Positions 26,524 to 39,103 are shown, numbered from the stretch's first letter. The stretch is DNA of 64,000 bases from Trifolium pratense (GCF_020283565.1 NC_060062.1:29944251-30008250), one strand, 5' to 3'. Program-made: numbers and translations. The notes: generated from the sequence alone by a model not told the origin.

Positions 26524-27661
26524 TGTTGGAACAAAATTGATTTAAAAATGTTTGCCCCTAAATCTATTAAGGTTTTGATGATAACAAAGTATTAATAAAC
26601 AATTGGAAGGACTAAAAATTTAATTTAAGTGTGCAGATATTAGCGTCAGATAAGCTCTGAGTGAAGCTCAGAAGATATGCATTCAGAAGTTTACAAGCGC
26701 TCAGAAGATGTTGAACTTCAGAAGTTACAACTTTCAGATGATGAAGTCGTCAGAACTTCTTAAGTGTCCAAAGCTTCATCACCCTCTGAAGATCTTCTTG
26801 AAGTCTGTGAAGATTCTCTTTTGCGAGTCAACTCTTCTACCAATGAAGAAAAGGACCTTTCAAGCTTGATCAGAACAGCTACTCTCATTTTGTCTGTCCA
26901 CTCTTGAGAACGTGGGTCATCAGACTTGTTAGCTGAATATGGAAAGTCTTCTCTGCACATGGTCAAAGTATCTGAAACTCTTACTCAGTTTTAGAAACAA
27001 TCAAACTGCATCAAGACAAGTTGCTTGAAGACAAAAGGCTATCTACTTCAACGGTCATTTCTGCAACGACTCTTTTCTAGCTGTATATATATATACTAGA
27101 AGGATCAGTTGTATAATATATCAATCAAGATTATCAAGGATTTAACACGCGCTGAACAAACTCTGAATTCTGTGTATACAAGCTCTGAACCTCTAATCTA
27201 GTGTTTTTGCACTTGTAGTTCAAATACTTTGTATTCATTGTATTTGCTCTGTTAGGTTCTTCTAAGAGCAGTTGTATTCTTTCAACTATTTACTATCTCT
27301 TGTACTTGAGGAAACTTAAGCTTGTGTGCTTAAGTGAGAAGTCTTAAGCTTGTGTGCTTAAGTGAGAAGTCTTAAGCTTGTGTGCTTAAGCATTGTTGTG
27401 AAGTCTCTTGCTTGTGTGCTTGAGCATTTGTAATCTTGTGTGATTATAGTGAACTCCCTTGGAAGTGCAAGGGGACTGGACTACTCTCGTTTTGTGAGAG
27501 GAACCAGTATAAATTGCTTGTGTGCTTTCTCTCTCTCTTTATCTTGTTATTATTTGTGTTATTTATCCGCTGCTAACGTAGTTAAGTTAAGAACTTTGAA
27601 AAAGTTTTAACTTAGCTAAAACACAATTCAACCCCCCCCTTCTTGTGTTTTCACACCTTCA
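26524..27661 (+). mobile_element. Solo LTR of the SIRE-type copia family
   Basis: 1138 bp from TGTTGGAACAAAATTG to CACACCTTCA, homologous to the LTRs of elements A and B. It is flanked by the perfect 5-bp duplication ATATG (26519-26523 and 27662-27666), and no primer-binding site follows. It is therefore the product of LTR-LTR recombination that removed the interior. It carries the family's TATATATATATAC box (near 27083) and repeated CTTAAGCTTGTGTGCTTAAG units. Confidence 0.95.
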
Positions 27662-27666
27662 ATATG

Positions 27667-28927
27667 ATCCCATCTCATAGTGGCAAGTCACAGTCAAGAA
27701 TTGTGTTTAGAATCATAAAAGCTTACAATAGATATTATCCTCCATACAGTATGAATAAAAATTCATATCAAGTAATCATCTGACTCACGATGCTTCTTTT
27801 AGAGGGTCGTCTACGCAACCGACACTTGCAAAATTAATTGAAACACTAATGCTTGGATTCCTTCCCAGTCATCGAATAGCTATAAAATGGAGCAAATTAT
27901 GTTTCTCAGTGGTCATTCACATTATAATATTGAATTCAAACTTATAAAAGCACAATATGATATCAACTGCTTATATTATAAATACAAATTCATAAAGATT
28001 ATGGAAAATTGAGGAGTTCAGTAAAGATTTCATAAAACTAGTGTTTGCCCTTTTCCATTTTGTCAAAGTATATACTGATACCGTACTAGTCAAAGAAAAA
28101 TGTGACTTTTAAGAAATTATTTGAATACTCAAATCTCAATGTATTCCAAAAATTAAAATATCAGAAGACGATAAGAAAAAAAGGCAAATCTAAACATTTT
28201 TTAGTATAGTTTAAAAATTAGAAAAAAAGAAAGACCCGGCCCCGGGTATTGAGGTTGGGTAAAGCGTTTCCTATACATAATTTGCTTGACACTACTTTTT
28301 TACAGGGAAACGATTTTAAGGAAATAAATATGTATCATAAAGTAACAAAAGAAAAATTGGAGAGTTCAAAAATAGATATTGCTCATCTTCTATATCATCT
28401 CTGCAATAATTATGCAAAAGGTTATCAAATTCAACTAGAATATTAAGGAAAAATAAGAACTATAACACATATCATCTATGTCCAAGATACCAAATATTAA
28501 TTTGTTCATCACAGAAAATTAGAACTGGAAACAACCATTAAGAAAATAAAAGAAATGGAAGTAGAATCATACCTCAGTTCTTCTAATTTCTTTTCCTGTC
28601 TTTTCTTTAAGTATTATTTTTAGTCCCTCTAAAGTTTTAGAAATTCGTTCTTAGTCCTTGAAAAATAAAATCGCAATTTCATTCATATCCTGAACTGCAC
28701 TTCAATTGGTTCCACACCATACATGAAAAAAAGTGGTAGAAACCTTGATATACGGTTGAAGTATGTTCATCTTTCGGTTGAAAGTTCAATGGCTGCTACT
28801 AACAAAACTGTTATATAATGGCAGATAGTGACAGAATGAGACAAAACATTAAGATTGTTTATCACTTTTTATTTCTTTCATGGACAAAATTGGTGGTTTT
28901 ACTAAAATTGTAGCTCATGAAACATAA
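27667..28927. other. Intergenic, no gene seen
   Basis: AT-rich. The only ORF above 60 codons (28249-28446) has no recognisable similarity. No RNA gene or complete transposon end was found. Confidence 0.5.
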
Positions 28928-29963
28928 CTTTTACATTATGAGTAAAGTGTTAATAATGTTTTTTACGGTCAATATGGCTTCCAAATACTAGCAACAGTTT
29001 ATAGAACAAATAATATTCATCGATTCCGTTGGGGTCATCAAGGCAGCATACAGTCTCAATCTTTAGGCTCGTATTTATATTCATTGATGATTCCTTTCGG
29101 GTCATTGAGGCATCCAATCCAACCCTTATATTATGAATGAATGAAATTCAATTCATATCGATATCGCATCAAAGGCATCAGACAACTTTTACATTATGAG
29201 TAAAGTGTTCATATTGTTTTTTACGGTCAATAAGGCTTCCAAATACTGGCAACAATTTATAGAACAAATAATATTCATCGATTCCTTTCGGGTCATGAAG
29301 GCAGCATATAGTCTCAAAATTGAGGCTCATATTTATATTCATTGATTCCTTTCGGATCATTGAGGCATCCAATCCATCCCTTATATTATGAATGAATGAA
29401 TGAAATTCAATTCACATCGATATCGCATCAAAGGCATCAGACAACTTTTACATTATGAGTAAAGTGTTCATAATGTTTTTACGGTCAATAAGGCTTCCAA
29501 ATACTAGCAACAGTTTATAGAAGAAATAATATTCATCGATTCCTTTCGGGTCATGAAGGCAGCATATTGTCTCAAAATTTAGGCTCATATTTATATTCAT
29601 TGATTCCTTTCGGGTCATTGAGGCATCCAATCCATCCCTTATATTATGAATGAATGAAATTCAATTCACATCGATATCGCATCAAAGGCATCAGATGATC
29701 AGACAACTTTTACATTATGAGTAAAGTGTTCCTAATGTTTTTTTACGGTCAATAAGGCTTCCAAATACTAGCAACAGTTTATAGAACAAATAATATTCAT
29801 CGATTCCTTTCGGGTCATGAAGGCAGCATATAGTCTCAAAATTTAGGCTCATATTTATATTCATTGATTCCTTTCAGGTCATCGATGCATCCAATCCATC
29901 CCTTATATTATGAATGAATCAAATTCAATTCATATCGATATCGCATCAAAGGCATCGGACAAC
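28928..29963. repeat. Tandem array 2, same unit as array 1, about 4 copies
   Basis: Units have the same double GATTCCTTTCGGGTCAT structure as at 17074-18873. They are followed by the same flank. Small unit-specific changes include an extra GATCA insertion near 29696. Confidence 0.9.
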
Positions 29964-30583
29964 TTTTACATTCATAAATGCATTCAAGTCAAAAAAAGCT
30001 CAATAGATAACCAACCTTATATTGTGAATACAAATTCACATTCATAAATGCATTTAAAGCATTATAAATTTGTACATTACAAATAAAGTGTGCATCATGT
30101 AGTTTTCTTTAAAATCACTCAGGCATCCCAACAATTACAAAATTCATCGATTCCTAACATCAAACTTGGGGTTGGGGGTTATATCATCCTTTTTCAAATT
30201 GCAAACAGAGATTTCAAATCACATGGACAATTCACAGTAAAGAATTTCATTCGGTACATAAAAAATATCATCCAACTTGTGCATTGTAAATATAGGCTCC
30301 TATAGTTTAGAAAAAATATTTCTTTTTATCGTGTTTCACAACATTACAGGATTTTCCAGCAAAAACAAAAAATCTCATAGATTTGTATACCCCAGTTAAA
30401 TTTTTCACTCACAAAATAGTAAGTTCTTTATTACAAAAAAAGCAGAAGATTGAAGCATCTTGAATCAAGAATGAAACATGTACCAACTATATAAATCGAA
30501 GGGGCAAATCTTTTGAAAAGAAATTCGAACATTACAATTAAAAGATCGAAATTGCATTTACCTGAGCCAATGAATAAATTGAT
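29961..30583. repeat. Segmental duplication, copy 2
   Basis: Direct-orientation copy of 18871-19507. Similarity ends sharply at CAATGAATAAATTGAT in both copies. Confidence 0.9.
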
Positions 30584-32533
30584 TTTCGAAACTTAGCGAA
30601 CGTTGCAACCCTATCTTGAAGAAAACAAGATTTCGTCAACGAAACAAACCGCGCTGCAATATTCGAAGAGAAACGCAAATTTGTGAAGAATTTGAAGATG
30701 CCACACAAGATGATTTAGGGTTTGAAGATGATCGAGAGATACTCAAATCTTGATTTTTAGGGTTTCACTTCAGAACGCGTCTTTACTTTAACCTTTTCTT
30801 TTCCAAAAATTGTAATTTTGGTAGCTCTAAGAAGCAACACGGAATGAATTTTTAGGGTCTACTACTGTGCTATTTATCGGAAAACTTATCCCCTTATCCC
30901 AACATTTTATTAAAAAAATTCAAAAATTTCACTTCTGCCCCCTTATTTTTAACATTTCTGTTTACAAATTTTCACCCCAACCCAATTTTCTAGTAAAGTT
31001 TTTGTTTTTAAATGAGGGTAAAATAGGTATTTCCTATCAAATGTTGGGGTACAAGGGAAATTTTTTGATTCATAGATTTTATTGGGATTTTTTTATTTTA
31101 ACGGAATGGTTTCGTGATGAAATATCGTCTTTTTTTTGTTTAAGTTGAAGAGGTAAATCACTGAAATTAAATTCACACATAACTTTAAAATTTCGGGTTC
31201 GAATTCGGATCATGGTATTCTACCTTACAATTTCGTCATTTTTATTAGTTGAGTCAAGACTTATGAACGAGTTCAAATATAGTTTAATCCACTTATTTCT
31301 TAGAATAAATTTACAAGAATTAAATACTTATACTAAGAAATTTTAAAACCACCAAACAAACTTCCGAGTCGAGAGTATATATAATAGGCTCCTTTTTCTC
31401 TCTCCAAATTTCTCTCATTTTTCTTGTTTTGTGGGTGTGAAAAGAGAGAACTTTTTTTTGAAACAGCAAATTTTATTAGAAAACCTTAAACAAGGCATGA
31501 AATATGCCAAGCGAGAGAACATGATACATAAGGGACAAAATAAAAAACAAGGAGCTAGAACCAAACCTCCTGAAACACAACCAAAAGAAACCACGACAAG
31601 CCACCTAAACGAGGTCCATAGCTAGAGGGCACTCCACAGTCTCCAGACCACCAAAGACAACATTAAGACGACCTATGAAAATGCTACTAGACTCTAACTC
31701 CCGATCTCGAATCAAAAGTGATCGGCCCATCGGAGTCCAAGATGCAGCTAGAGAACTTAAAAATAAAAAAAAAAACAAGTGATGATGGGGGAGAATAAAT
31801 GATGAGACGGAAAGACACGCAAAAGAAAAAAGGAGAGAGAATTGGAGAGAAAAAAAAAAAAAGAAGAGTAGAGTTTGAATTTTAGACTGCCTGTTTATTT
31901 ATTTAAAGATGAAATTTTAGCCATTAAACAATTAAAAAATAAATAAATATACATATTATAAATCATTGTATCCATAAATATTAGGAATAATATCAATTGT
32001 ACCAATCTTTTTTTAGATAGATGAAATGACAAGTTATTGAAAATTCAGACACACAAAGTAGATGATTGGGATTTAAACCTCGTTCATGATGTTCAACTTA
32101 ACAACTTTGACATTTTTACCGGTTAAATTATAAACCCAACTTCACACAGCAGAACAATCCCAACCCTTAATTTAAAATCAAACGACTCAGATCAATTACT
32201 ACATAATACGTATATGATTTGACAATAAAACCATCTGATATAATATTTTGGGATTTTGGTCAAGCAAGATAGCTAGCATATTAACCCTCTGATTCCTAGG
32301 GGAAAAAGACTCTAGTAGTCCAGAATTGAGTCGCGAGGTAAGTAAAGTCTGACCAAGATATTGTTTTATCCAGGAATCGAGCTCAAGTTCTCCTGAAATC
32401 CGTCCTTTTGGTGAAACTCGTTAACCACTTGAACTCAATAACTTAGTTTATTAATTTAGGCTATGTGATTAGACAGATGTAGAACTTAATTAGGCAACTA
32501 TAATTTAGGTCATGTGATTAGTTTGTATCTCTA
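30584..32533. other. Intergenic, mixed remnants
   Basis: No gene is supported. Positions 31015-31055 resemble 7960-8030. Positions 31450-31760 begin with a T-run and are G/C-richer, resembling a minus-strand poly-A-tailed insertion, but carry no recognisable retroelement protein. Positions 32260-32440 resemble dispersed repeat sequence. Confidence 0.35.
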
Positions 32534-32795
32534 CTCCCTCCGTCTCACAATGAGTGACCCATTTTGACTATATGCACTATTCATATATCTTGCTTTGACC
32601 ATATTTTTCTACTAATAAATAAAAATAAATATTAGCATATAAGATATTGGTAGATTCGTCTCGATGAGTATTTTCAAAATATTACATTTTTATAATTTTT
32701 ACTATTATTATACAATTAAAAATATTATTCGTCAAAGTAATGCGTTGGGATGCGTAAAACAGCCAATTGAATCACTCATTGTGGAACAGAGGTAG
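32534..32795. mobile_element. Stowaway-type MITE just upstream of a P450
   Basis: The left end CTCCCTCCGTCTCACAATG and the right end CATTGTGGAACAGAGGTAG are imperfect inverse complements. The inner ends GAGTGA and TCACTC match. TA flanks both sides (32532-32533 and 32796-32797). The right end lies 111 bp before the P450 start codon, so it probably forms part of the promoter. Confidence 0.85.
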
Positions 32796-32906
32796 TATAT
32801 AATTGGCAATAGCCTAATGGAATAATCACCTGATTTCTCACTTAGTAGAAACTTGTTACTGCGTGCTTTTTGAAGAAAATCCACTTCGGTCTTGTATTCC
32901 ACTATA

Positions 32907-34217
32907 ATGGCAGAGACCCTCTTGTTTTTGCTACTCATCCTCTCATTCTTCATCATAGCTTACATAATAATCTTCTTCACCACCATCGTTCTCCACCTTC
33001 CACCAAGTCCACCAACGATCCATCTAATAGGCCACCTCCACCTCCTCACTCCATCCCTTTACAAATCCTTCCACTCCATCTCCATCAAACATGGCCCTCT
33101 CCTCCACCTCCGTCTCGGCCCCTCACGCAGCCTCCTCCTCGTCTCATGTGCCTCGTCCTCCGCCTCCATCTTCAAAACAAATGACCTTTCCTTCTCTTCT
33201 CGACCGGCATTTACATTCGCAGACAAGCTTCCTTATGGCACATCTGGCTTTATCACCGCTCCTTATGGCCCTTACTGGCGTTTCATGAAGAAGTTATGCA
33301 TGACAGAGCTGTTGAGTGGCCGACAACTGGAGAGGTCGATGAGTATAAGAAGAGATGAGATTGAGCGTTCGGTAAAAAGGGTGTTGGAGAATGTTGGTGT
33401 TGCTACTGCTGTTGATTTGGGTGCTGAGCTCATGAAGTTCACCAACAATGTTACTTGTAGAATGGCCATGAGCACCAGGTACCTGAGTTATAACTAGTCA
33501 ATGGTGATTTATTGTTGCATACTCTTTTGTGGGAGCCAAAAGTGAGAAACTTATAAGGGGGAAATTTGGTAAAGTATAACCCAGGAATTGAACTCATATT
33601 TAGGGGGAATTCGTTAATCACTTGAAGTCCATCATTTGTTTTTATTTATTTTTCTTCAATTGAAGAATTTGGAAGTTCAAAGTTAAAATTGATTTTGGTA
33701 TATTTAGAGGTTCGTGATTATAATGGATTTTGCTTCTAAAATTGATGAAATAAAATCATCCCAATGAAAGGTTCAGAGCTGGTTTTGAGGTTGATTCTGT
33801 ACAAGTTACCAATCAAAGTCTATTCAAGAGGGGTGTATTAGAAATAGATCCTAAGAGGGGTGCATTTTTCATATATATATATATATATATATTTCTCTTA
33901 CACTTATATCTTGATTTTATATGATTTATTGTCATTTTGTGGAACAAGGTGTTCAGAGAAATGTGAGGATGCTGAGAAGATTAGGAAGTTAGTGAAGGAG
34001 TCCTTTGAGCTAGCTGCCAAGTTGTGCTTTGGGGATGTGTTGGGTCCTTTCAAAGAGTTGACATTTTGGATTTATGAGAAACGAGCTATGGATGTTAGTA
34101 AAAAGTATGATGAATTGTTGGAGAAGGTGCTGAAGAAGCATGAAGACAAAAGATCATCATCACATAGAAATGGTGATGACAATGAAAGGGATATAATGGA
34201 CATTCCGTTGGATGTTT
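32907..34217 (+). pseudogene. CYP93/CYP705/CYP712-type P450, 5' part, split by element A
   Basis: This is the N-terminal half of an ER-anchored A-type P450. Exon 1 is 32907-33478 and exon 2 starts at 33949, with borders CACCAG|GTACC and ACAAG|GTGTT; the intron splits an arginine codon. I start at MAETLLF; the codon shown upstream is not an ATG. Visible are a long hydrophobic anchor, a shortened hinge LPPSPPTIHLIGHLHLL, the substrate-loop region, the C-helix YWRFMKKLCMTELLSGRQLE, and charged F/G-region sequence to DIPLDV. That pattern fits CYP93 and its relatives; subfamily is not determined. At 34218 an LTR begins and translation stops after a few codons. The next coding bases are at 63373. 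The I-helix, ExxR and heme cysteine are outside the window, so function of the original enzyme is unknown. Confidence 0.88.
34213..34217. repeat. Target site duplication of element A, left
   Basis: TGTTT, repeated directly at 63368-63372. Confidence 0.95.
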
Positions 34218-35306
34218 TGTTGGAATAAAATTGATTTAAAAATGTTTGTCCCTAAATCTATTAAGGTTTTGATGATAACAAAGTATTAATAAACAATTGG
34301 AAGGACTAAAAATTTAATTTAAGTGTGCCGAACTTAGCTTCAGATAAGCTCTGAATAAAGCTCAGTAGATAAGTAATTCAGAAGTTCGCAAGTTCTCAGA
34401 AGTTACAACCTTCAGAAGATGAAGACATCAGAACTTCTTAAGTGTCTAAGCTTCATCAAACTCTGAAGATCTTCTTGAAGTTGGTGAAGATTCTCCTTTG
34501 TTAGTCAACTCTTCTACCAATGAAGAAAATGAGCTTTCAAGCTTGATCAGAACAGCTACCCTCATTTTGTTCGTCCACTCTTGAGAACGTGGGACATCAG
34601 ACTCTTTAGCTGAATAAGGAAAGTCTTCTCTGCACATGGTCAAAGTGTCTGAACCTCTTACTCAGTTTTAGAAACAACCAAACTGCATCAAGACAAGCTG
34701 CTTGAAGACAAAAGGTTATCTACTTCAACGGTCATCTGTGCAACAACTCTTTTCTAGCTATATATATATACTAGAAGAATCAGTTGTAAATATAATATCA
34801 ATTAATCAAGGATTACACACGCGCTTGAACAAACTCTGAATTACGAATACAAGCTCTGAACCTCTGAACTAGTGTTTTTGCACTCTTAGTCCAAATACTT
34901 TGTATTCATTGTATTTGCTTTTTAAGGTTCTCTTAAGAGCAGTTGTATTCTTTCAACTATTTTATTATCTCTGGTACTTGAGAAATCTTAAGCTTGTGTG
35001 CTTAAGTGAGAAGTCTTAAGCTTGTGTGCTTGAGCATTGTTGTGAAGTCTCTTGCTTGTGTGCTTGAGCATTTGTAATCTTGTGTGATTATAGTGAAATC
35101 CCTTGGAAGTGCAAGGGGACTGGACTACTCTCGTTTTGTGAGAGGAACCAGTATAAATTGCTTGTGTGATCTCTCTCTCTCCTTATCTTGTTTTATTGTG
35201 TTACTTATCCGCTGCTAACTTAGTTAAGTTAAGAACTTGGGAAAAGTTTTAACTTGGCTAAAACACAATTCAACCCCCCCCCCCTTCTTGTGTTTTCACA
35301 CCTTCA
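34218..35306 (+). repeat. Element A 5' LTR
   Basis: 1089 bp, from TGTTGGAATAAAATTG to CACACCTTCA. It contains a TATATATATAC box (near 34757), repeated CTTAAGCTTGTGTGCTTAAG-type units (near 34987-35070) and a poly-C run just before the end. Confidence 0.95.
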
Positions 35307-35308
35307 AT

Positions 35309-35323
35309 TGGTATCTAGAGCAC
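35309..35323 (+). promoter_or_regulatory. Element A primer-binding site, altered
   Basis: TGGTATCTAGAGCAC lies two bases after the LTR. Compared with element B (TGGTATCAGAGCAC) it carries an extra T, which weakens pairing with initiator tRNA-Met. The change probably arose after insertion. Confidence 0.75.
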
Positions 35324-35376
35324 TGGTCTGTTACTTTCACCTAACAGTGAGACAGTAAAGATCTTGTGAGAACACT

Positions 35377-36841
35377 ATGTCTGGAGGAGACGATAGTAGT
35401 ACTAGAACAACCGGTGAAGCCGGTGATGCTAGTGGTGCTGGTGGTGGTCCTAGAAATGCTTTTGGTTTTGACTACTTAAGTAATGAATCACATGAACATA
35501 GTGGCAATAGAAAAACCCCTATATTCAATGGTGATGCATCATTATTTGAGTGGTGGAAGGAAAGACTGTATAGCAATATTACTGCTATTGATCATGAATT
35601 GTGGGATTTAGTTGAGCTCGGAGTAACTTTTGAAAACTTAAATGAACATGGAAGATTGTCCATTGAGCACAGAAAGTTACTCTCACCAGCTAACTTAAAA
35701 ATCTACATTAAGCATCACAGAGTAAAGGACATTGTTGTTGGTGCTATAAGACATGAAGATTATGTCAGAATAGAAAACAAGTCCACTGCTAAATCTATCT
35801 TTGACTCTATGTGTGCTACCTATGATGGTAATGAAAAGGTTCAAGAGGCTAAGGTTAGTCTCTTGATAAGGCAATATGAACTATTCACTATGCAACAAGA
35901 TGAAAGCATTGAGACTATGTTTACAAGGTTTCAAATCCTTGTATCTGGTCTTAAAGCTCTTAAGAGGAGTTATTCCACCTATGACCATGTTCAGAAGATT
36001 CTGAGGAGTCTTCCTATTGCTTGGAGACCTAAGGTCACTGCAATAGAAGAAGCTCAAAATCTCAAGACTCTTAAGACTCAGCTTCTTGACATTGAAGAGG
36101 AATCTTCTGCAGATGGTCAAGAGGAGGAAATGGGTGAAGATGAGTTTGCTTTATTCACCAAGTTTCAGCAATGGAACAGGTTTAACAAAAGAAATTTCAG
36201 AGGAAACAGCTCCAGAAATTTTGTCAGCAAAAAGGATGATCAGAAGAACTGCTTCAACTGTAAGAAGCCAAGACACTTTATTGCTGACTGTCCAGAAATG
36301 TCTGCCAAAGACAAAAGCAAAAGATACAGCTCAAAGAAGCAACAATTTAAGAGCAAATTGAAAAAGAGTCTGATGGCTACTTTTGAAGAGCTATCATCTG
36401 AGGAAGAAGTTGAGGAAGAGGAAGAGGCAAATCTAGCCCTAATGGCTTCAACTGACTCAGATGCAGACTCAGAGGATGAATCAGAATCAGATTCAGAAGT
36501 TACAGATGAGGTATTTTCTGACTGTTCTAAATCTCAACTTATAACTGCACTTAACAAGGTCATTGAGAAACATCTCAGAGTGTTAAGTAAACAAAAAGCT
36601 TTACAAGAAAAGCTTAACACTCTGACTGAACAGACAGATCATTTTCAAGGTCTATATCAAGAAACTCTGAACAGAGTGAATGATTTTGAAAAGGGTTGTG
36701 CTGTGTGTCACAAACCTATTGATGAGCAGGAAATAGCTCTTCAACAGTTTGTGCATCTCAACCTTGGGAAGAGCAAAGCTGCAAATAGGATTTATAATGT
36801 TTTGAGACATAGAGGAGAAGGACTTGGCTATGAATATGGTA
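35377..36841 (+). pseudogene. Element A gag, 5' part
   Basis: Capsid-type polyprotein start (MSGGDDSSTR), followed by the retrotransposon gag region (about residues 45-230) and a zinc knuckle, CFNCKKPRHFIADC, where the usual glycine before the histidine is arginine. After the knuckle come a basic stretch and an acidic Ser/Glu stretch. Compared with element B it lacks 41 residues (in-frame, 123 nt, flanked by AAGACTCT/AAGGCTCT short repeats) before QLLDIEEE. After 36841 the frame runs for 21 foreign codons to a stop at 36906. The rest of gag is at 54107-54893. Confidence 0.9.
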
Positions 36842-37470
36842 TTTGTTCTTCTTATAGAGAGCTAGTTGGTGTACATCAGTTACACCTTGCTTACCATATA
36901 CTATAATTTTATTAAGCTTTTTATTTATGATGGTTATGTGTATGTTGTATTAAAGTATGGCTGCAACTTACTTTTGAGATTGAACAAGTTTGAACATAGT
37001 TCAATTGACATCAATTTGCTAACTGTGCATTATGACTTTTTGTGCTGGATTTCATGTGTTATTCCTATATTGTCGTATTAGATGCAATAATGGTTATTAG
37101 GTGTATTTTTTTTATAAATTTTAAAAAATAATTATGCAGTATAGCGTCGGCTTGATCCGACTCTACGAAATTTGTTGACTTTTCATATGTTGACTTTAGA
37201 GTCGGCCAGACCGAGGCTACATGATTTTGTTGACTTTTCAGAAATGGATAAAATAAGCGTCGGATGCTAATAGAGTCGAGCTTTGAATCGGCTAGGCCGA
37301 CTCTAATATAGAGTCGGATGGCAGTTGACCGACGCTAAAATTTAGCTTCAAGCGTTTTAGCCTCAACCCCGACACCGACGCTAATCCGACTCTAATTGAG
37401 TGTTAGCGTCGGTTTTTAGCCCTTTAGAGTGGAGTTTCATCCGACGCTAAAAACAGCTTTTCTAGTAGTG
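36842..37470 (-). mobile_element. CACTA element D1, one end only
   Basis: On the minus strand the element begins CACTACTAGAAAAGC (37470 downward), followed by dense subterminal motifs AGCGTCGG and AGAGTCGG in both orientations to about 37143. To the left is AT-rich filler up to the junction with element A gag at 36841. No second terminus is found, so it is truncated. It interrupts the transposase gene of another CACTA element (D2). Confidence 0.7.
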
Positions 37471-37983
37471 CGTCTATTGTTATATCCAACATCAGTTTCG
37501 TTATCAAGTCCATGGTGTATTCTGAAACAAGACATTCAGACTTGATACCCAAAAGTCTAATACACACCGTTAACTTTGAGTCTCGAGAGCCTTCACACAA
37601 CGGTGTATTTGTCTCTTTCAAAAGATCAAAAAATCGTTGGGCTTCCTCATTTGGTCTCTCGACGTTAACATCAGCGTCATATTCATCATCAGCAGGGTCG
37701 CCGACATCATTTGGCACATAAATCGGCGTATTAAACCCAAGGGCATTAGTTATCATATTGTCCATCTCATTAAACGGATCATAATGCTGATGATAATATT
37801 CGGGAACAACAACGGGCTGAAAAACACTGCTTGAAGCACGATTTTGATTCACGGGAACAGTCGTGGAACATCCCTCGCCATGACTTGACCAAACCCAATA
37901 ATTAGGTTGGAATCCCTTTTTATATAAATGAGACCTAATTTCATCTTCGCTCCGTATTCTTGTACATCGACAAAGTACACACG
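37471..37983 (-). pseudogene. CACTA transposase (TNP2-like) N-terminal region, part 2
   Basis: Minus-strand continuation of the reading frame that starts at 50374. It contains C.RC..IRSEDEIRSHLYKKGF...YWVWSSHGE, the end of the plant transposase-associated domain, then the region FFDLLKETNTPLCEG and LLGIKSE typical of TNP2-type proteins. The frame then runs into the D1 terminus at 37470 and stops at 37424. Catalytic parts are missing. It is separated from its first 52 codons by element B. Confidence 0.8.
37979..37983. repeat. Target site duplication of element B, left
   Basis: ACACG, repeated directly at 50219-50223. Confidence 0.95.
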
Positions 37984-39101
37984 TGTTGGAACAAAATTGA
38001 TTTAAAAATGTTTGCCCCTAAATCTATAAAGGTTTTGATGATAACAAAGTATTAATAAACAATTGGAAGGACTAAAAATTTATTTTAAGTGCGCAGATAT
38101 AAGCTCTGAGTGAAGTTCAGAGGATGTGAATTCAGAAGTTCATAAGCGCTCAGAAGATGTTAGACTTCAGAAGTTACAACGTTCAGAGGATGAAGTCTTC
38201 AGAACTTCTTGACTGACTTCTAGCTTCATCAAAGTCTGAAGATCTCTTTGAAAGCTGTGAAGATTCCCTCTGCTAGTCAACTCTTCTACCAATGAAGAAA
38301 AGGACCTTTCAAGCCTGATCAGTCCAGCTACTCTTGTTTTGTCTGTCCTCTTTTGAGAACGTGGGTCTTCAGTTTTGTTAGCTGAATAAGGAAAGTCCAC
38401 TCTGCAGTAGTCAAAGTAACTGAAACTCTTTCTTAGTTTTGGATACAACCAAACTGCATCAAGACAGACTGCTTGAAGACAAAAGATTATCAACTCCAAC
38501 GGTTCCTTTTGCAACGACTCTTTTCTAGTGGTATATATACTAGAAGAATCAGCTACAACAAATATCAAGAATTATCAAGAATTGAACGTGCGCTGAACAA
38601 ACTCTGAACTCTGCGATATACAAGCTCTGAACCGCTGTTAAGTGTTTTTGCACTTTAGTCTAATACTCTGTAATCTTTGTATTGGCTCTCATTAGGTTCT
38701 GTTAAGAGCATTTGTATATTGTTATATACTTTACTATTACTTGAGGAAACTTAAGCTTGTGTGCTTAAGTGTGAAACTTAAGCTTGTGTGCTTAAGTGTG
38801 AAGTCTTAAGCTTGTGTGCTTGAGCATTGTTGAGAAGTCTCTTGCTTGTGTGCTTGAGCAGGTGTAATCTTGTGTGATTATAGTGAACTCCCTTGGAAGT
38901 GCAAGGGGACTGGACTACTCTCGTTTTGTGAGAGGAACCAGTATAAACTGCTTGTGTGATTTTTCTCTCTCTCTCTCTCTCGTGTTGTTGTTTGTGTTAT
39001 TTATCCGCTGCTAACGTAGTTGAGTTAAGAACTTGAAAAAGTTTTAACTTAGCTAAAACACAATTCAACCCCCCCCCCCTTCTTGTGTTTTCACACCTTC
39101 A
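37984..39101 (+). repeat. Element B 5' LTR
   Basis: 1118 bp, TG...CA borders. It has a TATATATAC box near 38531, three CTTAAGCTTGTGTGCTTAAG-type units (38750-38825), a CT microsatellite (about 38964-38982) and a poly-C run near 39070. Confidence 0.96.
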
Positions 39102-39103
39102 AT

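Noticed and set aside
17074..29963. Regularly spaced repeats resembling a CRISPR array
   Set aside because: The unit is about 255 bp without distinct spacers, in plant nuclear DNA.
32870..33288. Plus-strand ORFs in other frames over the third P450 exon 1
   Set aside because: Pro/Ser/His-rich shadows of the real P450 frame, which has the conserved hinge and C-helix.
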